From contig JAKJEP010000015.1 of NCBI GenBank assembly GCA_022705365.1, positions 11,960 to 20,938 of the forward strand: 8,979 bases of DNA, written 5' to 3'. Made by a program: the position numbers and the translations under genes. Positions 5,762 through 8,979 of this stretch are shown in pieces (position 1 is the first letter of the stretch; every line of letters starts with the position of its first letter). The notes under the pieces are model-generated. The model searched no databases. It saw only the letters and a list, made by a program, of their open reading frames with translations, and had not been told where the DNA came from. Origin of the DNA: Planctomycetota bacterium. GTDB taxonomy: Bacteria > Planctomycetota > Phycisphaerae > Sedimentisphaerales > SM23-30.

Positions 5762-7570
5762 CGGCTGCAGGGCGGAACCGGAACCGAGTTCTTCCAGCCG
5801 CCGTTTGAGGTCTTCGTGCTGGGCCCAGAGTTCCAGCGGCAGGCGGTTCCCGAATTTCTTGAAGAACTCCGCAATATCCGCCATCTCCACCTCCCAGGCT
5901 TTGGGATCGATTTCCAGCAATCGTTCCATATTTTCTTTGGGCAGGTGCAGGCCGGTCATGTCGATATCTTCCAGTTTCGGAACAAATCCGATAGCCGTCT
6001 TGCGGGCGTCCACCTCGCCGCGGCACCGGGCCAGAATCCACTCCAGAATGCGGAGGTTTTCCCCAAAACCGGGCCAGAGGTAGCCATTGTTCTGGTCCTG
6101 ACGGAACCAGTTGACATGGAAAATTTGCGGCTGCCAGCGCATCCGCACGCCCATCCGCAGCCAATGCTCGAAGTAGTCCGCCATATTGTAGCCGCAGAAA
6201 GGCAGCATGGCCATCGGGTCGCGCCGGACTTCGCCCTGCTTGCCGTATTGAGCGGCGGTCCGTTCGCTGGCCATCGTCGCGCCGATATACACACCGTGCG
6301 ACCAGTCGTAGGCCTGATAAACCAGCGGGGCCAGGTGGGCACGGCGGCCGCCAAAGACAATCGCGGAGATGTTGACCCCGTGATGATGTTCGATCCGGAA
6401 AGAATGCGAAGGACATTGCACAAAGGGGGCTGTAAACCGGCTGTTGGGATGGGCACCTTTGATGGTATTGCCCTTTTCGTCTTTCATCCCCGGCTTCCAG
6501 GGCCTGCCCTGCCAATCCAATGCTCCTTCCGACGCCGGTTCTCCATCGCCATCTTCCCACCAGACAGTGCCGTCGGGATTGAGCACGACGTTGGTAAAGA
6601 TAGTATTCTTTTTGACGGTGGCAACGGCGCTGGGATTGGTTTTTGAGTTGGTCCCTGGTGCGACGCCGAAAAAGCCATATTCCGGGTTAATGGCCCAGAG
6701 CTTGCCATCGGTGTCAATCCGCATCCAGGCAATATCATCACCCACCGTCCAGATGCGATAGCCTTTGGCCTTCAGCCCTTCCGGCGGGATCATCATCGCC
6801 AGGTTGGTTTTCCCGCAGGCACTGGGGAAGGCCGCGGCAATATAGTCAATGCGCCCGGTTGGGTCTTCAATGCCCAGGATGAGCATGTGTTCAGCCAGCC
6901 ACATTTCCTTGCGGGCCAGGTAACTGGCAATCCGCAGGGCCAGGCACTTTTTGCCCAGCAGTACATTGCCGCCGTAGCCGCTGCCGACGCTCCAGATGGT
7001 ATTGTCTTCCGGGAAGTGCAGGATGAGCCGCCGGTTTTCGTCCAGGTCGGCCTGGCTGTGCAGGCATCGGGTGAATTCGCCGCCCGCCCCCAATGCCTCC
7101 ATAACCTCCCGCCCCGCTCGTGTCATAATGAGCATATTTAAAACGACATAAATACTATCTGTCAGCTCTACCCCGATCTTGCTGAATGGAGAGCCGACCG
7201 GCCCCATCGAAAACGGAATTACATACATCTTCCGGCCCTTCATCGAGCCTTGGAATATCTCCCCCGCGCGGCGGTATCCCTCTTCGGGCGACATCCAGTT
7301 ATTGCTGGGACCGGCGTCGTCTTTCAATTTCGTGCAGATAAACGTCAGATGCTCCACGCGGGCCACATCGTTGGCAGCCGTGCGATGATACAGGCAGCCG
7401 GGCAGTAGTTCCTGATTGAGCTGGATTATCTCGCCCGTGGCACAAGCTTCTTCCGTCAGTTTCTTTTTCTGCTCTTCACTGCCGTTAATCAGAACAATAT
7501 CTTCCGGCCGGCACATCCGTGCCATATCTTCAACCCACTTGTTTAACAGCTGGTTTTCTGTCAGTGCCAT
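5750..7570 (-). CDS. pckG: GTP-dependent phosphoenolpyruvate carboxykinase
   Basis: 606 residues, normal for GTP-type PEPCK (EC 4.1.1.32), which converts oxaloacetate and GTP to PEP, GDP and CO2 at the entry to gluconeogenesis in the cytosol. Diagnostic elements: substrate Arg in DVARVEHLT (R71), GYGGNVLLGKKCLALRIA (199-216), the GTP-class P-loop AFPSACGKTNLAMM (247-260, with reactive Cys251 and Lys254), kinase-2 VGDDIAWM (276-283), FGVAPGTNSKTNP (301-313) and NWFRQD with GYLWPGFGENLR in the C-terminal part. No key residue is missing. The start complementary to 7568-7570 gives the usual MALTENQLLNKWV opening; the best Shine-Dalgarno (AAAGGTG, complement of 7583-7589) is rather distant, with only AGG nearer. 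A near-consensus promoter lies upstream at 7698-7726, and the gene ends in a strong terminator. Confidence 0.97.
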   Translation of the reverse strand: MALTENQLLNKWVEDMARMCRPEDIVLINGSEEQKKKLTEEACATGEIIQLNQELLPGCLYHRTAANDVARVEHLTFICTKLKDDAGPSNNWMSPEEGYRRAGEIFQGSMKGRKMYVIPFSMGPVGSPFSKIGVELTDSIYVVLNMLIMTRAGREVMEALGAGGEFTRCLHSQADLDENRRLILHFPEDNTIWSVGSGYGGNVLLGKKCLALRIASYLARKEMWLAEHMLILGIEDPTGRIDYIAAAFPSACGKTNLAMMIPPEGLKAKGYRIWTVGDDIAWMRIDTDGKLWAINPEYGFFGVAPGTNSKTNPSAVATVKKNTIFTNVVLNPDGTVWWEDGDGEPASEGALDWQGRPWKPGMKDEKGNTIKGAHPNSRFTAPFVQCPSHSFRIEHHHGVNISAIVFGGRRAHLAPLVYQAYDWSHGVYIGATMASERTAAQYGKQGEVRRDPMAMLPFCGYNMADYFEHWLRMGVRMRWQPQIFHVNWFRQDQNNGYLWPGFGENLRILEWILARCRGEVDARKTAIGFVPKLEDIDMTGLHLPKENMERLLEIDPKAWEVEMADIAEFFKKFGNRLPLELWAQHEDLKRRLEELGSGSALQPQPF

Positions 7571-7601
7571 GGTAAATGCCTACACCTTTCTTTCGCTGGC
7601 C

Positions 7602-7613
7602 TGCGAATTCGCA
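7602..7613. repeat. Palindrome TGCGAATTCGCA in the pckG leader
   Basis: Perfect 12-bp palindrome 32 bases upstream of the pckG start codon, within the predicted leader. As RNA it forms only a 4-bp stem with an AATT loop, so a DNA-binding role is more likely than an RNA one if it matters at all. Confidence 0.3.
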
Positions 7614-7633
7614 CGCTGATTCCTGGGCATACG

Positions 7634-7651
7634 TTATCCCTTGCGGAATAA
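7634..7651 (-). other. Small RNA hairpin with GCAA tetraloop in the pckG leader
   Basis: In the pckG sense, TTATTCC-GCAA-GGGATAA forms seven pairs (one G-U) closed by a GNRA-type tetraloop. It sits roughly 40 nt after the predicted transcription start and could stabilise the 5' leader. No known riboswitch architecture surrounds it. Confidence 0.35.
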
Positions 7652-7695
7652 GCAATTAGTAAACTATGCACAGAGTAGTTTCTTAAAAAACCAAG

Positions 7696-7716
7696 GGATT
7701 AAAACAGATTTAATCC
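7696..7716. repeat. 8+8 bp dyad over the pckG -10 region
   Basis: GGATTAAA (7696-7703), 5-bp spacer, TTTAATCC (7709-7716): a perfect inverted repeat that includes the whole -10 of the promoter at 7698-7726 and part of its spacer. The geometry is that of a repressor operator. The binding protein is unknown. Confidence 0.45.
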
Positions 7717-7726
7717 ACCCTGTCAA
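7698..7726 (-). promoter_or_regulatory. Near-consensus sigma70 promoter reading toward pckG
   Basis: Minus strand: -35 TTGACA (complement of 7721-7726, 6/6), 17-bp spacer, -10 TTTAAT (complement of 7698-7703, 5/6). It is the best promoter in the window. Transcription would start near 7691 and reach the pckG ATG after about 120 nt. It lies inside the 3' end of the transposase reading frame, so it is either the native pckG promoter overrun by that frame or an outward promoter brought by the element. Confidence 0.65.
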
Positions 7727-8372
7727 ATAGTTTTTACAATTCTTTCCCGGTTGCTGGTATAAGGCAAAATAGGGAAGCCAGGGTACATTGTACCCCCTTA
7801 TGGCCAGTTCTTCTCGGGTGATGTAGTCTGGACCGAGCCATTCTAACATAATAGGTGGTAGTCGGACAAGTTCCTTTGGGGTCTGGGGCCGGAGTTTTTG
7901 GATGATTTGCCAGGGGGTTTGATGATCTTTGTGCGAATTGGGTCGTACCAGATTATACCAGGCTTGATAGGAGGCTACCCGCCGATGAAAATCCTGGATA
8001 TTAGCAAAGTTTTCCAGGTCGAAGAATTCGGTTTCGATGGTCGCATGTACGGTTTCCACATCACTATTATAGCTCCAGGCACCCGGTGGGATGCGTTTAT
8101 GCACGGCTCCGAATCCGGCTACGACGGCCTCGATTCCGTCTCGGGTTCGGTCTCCCCGGTAGCAGCCGATGAATTCCGAACCGTTGTCCGTCTGTGTTTT
8201 CATGCCTTCCAGTTCGATTCCACAGTCTTTCAGATGCTGACAAAGAATCTGAGCAAACAGACAAGCATAGTAGGCGCTCTTTTTGGGATGGCCAAGGAAC
8301 ATCGTATCCCCCTGGTGAGGATACGGTGTATGACGGATCGAAGGTGGAAAGAGCTAAGAAAGGTATGGCAAG

Positions 8373-8390
8373 GGCAGGGTTAACCCTGCC
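8373..8390. repeat. 18-bp perfect palindrome with TTAA centre
   Basis: GGCAGGGTTAACCCTGCC is a perfect palindrome: 7-bp GC-rich arms around TTAA. It lies in the non-coding strip between the two transposase pieces, without a T tract. It could be a dispersed intergenic repeat, a protein site or part of the element's end. Confidence 0.5.
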
Positions 8391-8451
8391 GCCCAACGTC
8401 CCATAAACTATGGAGAACAAAAAAGATAGAGAGTTTGCCATCGGATTCAAA

Positions 8452-8489
8452 TAACAAAACCCTCGATGACGATAGACTTTAACAAAACC
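8452..8489 (+). repeat. 10-bp direct repeat TAACAAAACC before the plus-strand transposase
   Basis: TAACAAAACC occurs at 8452-8461 and again at 8480-8489, with starts 28 bp apart. Repeated short motifs just upstream of a transposase gene are typical of subterminal transposase-binding sites. A related sequence (TTAAAAAACCAA, 7683-7694) occurs near the far end of the truncated copy. Confidence 0.4.
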
Positions 8490-8504
8490 AATTATCATCG
8501 AGGG
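8460..8504. repeat. Inverted repeat enclosing the transposase leader and including its Shine-Dalgarno
   Basis: CCCTCGATGA (8460-8469) and TCATCGAGGG (8495-8504) are perfect 10-bp inverted arms with a 25-bp loop; a few further inner pairs are possible. The right arm contains GAGGG, the only good Shine-Dalgarno for the ATG at 8510. RNA started upstream of 8460 would hide this site in the stem, whereas RNA started between the arms would not. Confidence 0.5.
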
Positions 8505-8509
8505 CTTCT

Positions 8510-8979
8510 ATGATTGCTTATGAGTATCATATCGTCATCAAGGCTATGAAACATAAAGCGGATAAATTTGATCTGCGGCTGAAAATGGTCCGCTATGCCC
8601 TGGCGGAGGGAGTCAAACCCGCCGCCCGGGCGTTCGGCACCACGGCTAAGACCGTGCGGAAATGGCTCAGCCGCTACCGCCAGGAACGCCTGAGCGGCCT
8701 GCACGAACTACCGCGGATCCCCTTACACTGTCCGCATAAAACCCCGCCGGCCCTCGAAAAGCAAGTGGTGCGGCTGAGGAAACAATATCCCTTTATGGGG
8801 GCCAAAACCCTGAAGCGGGAACATGACCTGCCCTGTTCCCATGAGGCCATTCGCCGGATCCTGCGGGAACACGATCTGGTCAAAAAACGATATACCAAAC
8901 AGAAACGTAAACAAGATCTGCGGAACGTAAAACGGCATTGGAAGCTCTTTGGACAGCTTACCATCGATACCAAGGAATT
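8510..8979 (+). CDS. Transposase with helix-turn-helix and DDE core, N-terminal part
   Basis: The frame opens at ATG 8510 and is still open at the window edge (156 complete codons). It begins with a helix-turn-helix of the IS3/IS481-like kind (about residues 33-56: EGVKPAARAFGTTAKTVRKW), a linker, a second helix-turn-helix (about 99-122: KTLKREHDLPCSHEAIRRIL), a basic stretch KKRYTKQKRKQ, and then LFGQLTIDTKE, where Asp153 should be the first residue of the DDE triad. The rest of the catalytic core lies outside the window, so intactness is unknown. GAGGG at 8500-8504 is the Shine-Dalgarno, 5 bases from ATG; ATG 8546 is an alternative. It is transcribed away from the truncated minus-strand copy. 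The missing N-terminus of that copy and the missing C-terminus of this one are complementary parts of the same kind of transposase. Confidence 0.85.
   Translation, partial: MIAYEYHIVIKAMKHKADKFDLRLKMVRYALAEGVKPAARAFGTTAKTVRKWLSRYRQERLSGLHELPRIPLHCPHKTPPALEKQVVRLRKQYPFMGAKTLKREHDLPCSHEAIRRILREHDLVKKRYTKQKRKQDLRNVKRHWKLFGQLTIDTKE

Larger units (their letters stand above)
7664..8302 (-). pseudogene. C-terminal part of a DDE (rve) transposase, 5'-truncated
   Basis: 212 residues from the first ATG; the same frame stays open back to a TAG at 8354-8356 (complement). The protein is the second half of an integrase-core transposase: KKSAYYACLFAQILCQHL, second catalytic Asp in TDNGSEF (D39), then AWSYNSDVETVHATIETEFF with the catalytic Glu (E83 most likely), and HQTPWQIIQKLRPQ near the end. 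The N-terminal helix-turn-helix region and the first catalytic Asp are absent, so it cannot be active alone. The last ~50 residues (from YNVPWLPYF) have no family feature that I recognise and overlap the pckG promoter, so they may be read-through into flanking DNA. A hairpin CGTATCC / GGATACG (8303-8325) marks the region where homology fades. It lies directly upstream of pckG in the same orientation and looks more AT-rich than the neighbouring genes. Confidence 0.82.

Noticed and set aside
4931..6646. A 571-codon open frame on the plus strand
   Set aside because: It runs antisense across two well-supported genes and the terminator between them, shows no protein-family motif, and has the repetitive composition expected of an antisense frame in GC-rich codons.
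7898..8383. A plus-strand frame of 161 codons
   Set aside because: It is antisense to the transposase remnant, whose minus-strand frame has clear catalytic motifs.
8097..8498. Minus-strand frame of 133 codons upstream of the transposase remnant
   Set aside because: Most of it overlaps the remnant in another frame, and the upstream part spans palindromic non-coding DNA with no domain signal.
7664..8979. One transposase gene split by a frameshift
   Set aside because: The two halves are on opposite strands and point away from each other, so no frameshift can join them; truncation or inversion is needed.

Overview
The window looks like ordinary chromosomal DNA from a moderately GC-rich free-living bacterium. 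It carries core housekeeping genes (isoprenoid, flavin, nucleotide turnover, protein quality control, gluconeogenesis), with transposon material at the right edge. The MEP-pathway gene ispG, a GTP-type PEP carboxykinase and a stand-alone Clp N-domain protein would fit a planctomycete-like lineage. That placement is an impression from gene content and rests on no marker gene.

Layout, left to right. (1) Bases 1-328, minus strand: the first ~109 codons of ispG, with a good sigma70-type promoter behind it. (2) Bases 526-2531, plus strand: ribF (bifunctional riboflavin kinase/FAD synthetase) overlapping nrnA (DHH-DHHA1 oligoribonuclease/pAp phosphatase) by ATGA. (3) Bases 2576-4345, plus strand: a 155-residue protein made only of the two Clp N-terminal repeats, an acylphosphatase, and an HtpX-type M48 membrane metalloprotease. 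(4) Bases 4355-7570, minus strand: pckG (GTP-dependent PEP carboxykinase), and after it a gene fusing a COG3910-like ABC/AAA ATPase to a GNAT acetyltransferase. A strong terminator lies between them and also has an alternative, mutually exclusive RNA pairing. (5) Bases 7664-8979: a minus-strand C-terminal half of a DDE (rve) transposase lacking its 5' part, and, head-to-head with it, the N-terminal half of a plus-strand transposase that runs off the window. Between them are palindromes, a direct repeat and an inverted repeat that includes the plus-strand gene's ribosome binding site.

The main functional story is on the minus strand. A near-consensus promoter (TTGACA, 17 bp, TTTAAT) lies in the distal end of the transposase remnant and points at pckG. 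A perfect 8+8 dyad covers its -10. The pckG mRNA would have a ~120-nt leader with a small GCAA-loop hairpin and would end in the terminator/antiterminator-like structure before the ATPase-GNAT gene. The least familiar object is the ATPase-GNAT fusion protein; its acetyltransferase half resembles the aminoglycoside 2'-N-acetyltransferase type. I see no CRISPR array, tRNA or rRNA. No stretch longer than 300 bases lacks a gene.
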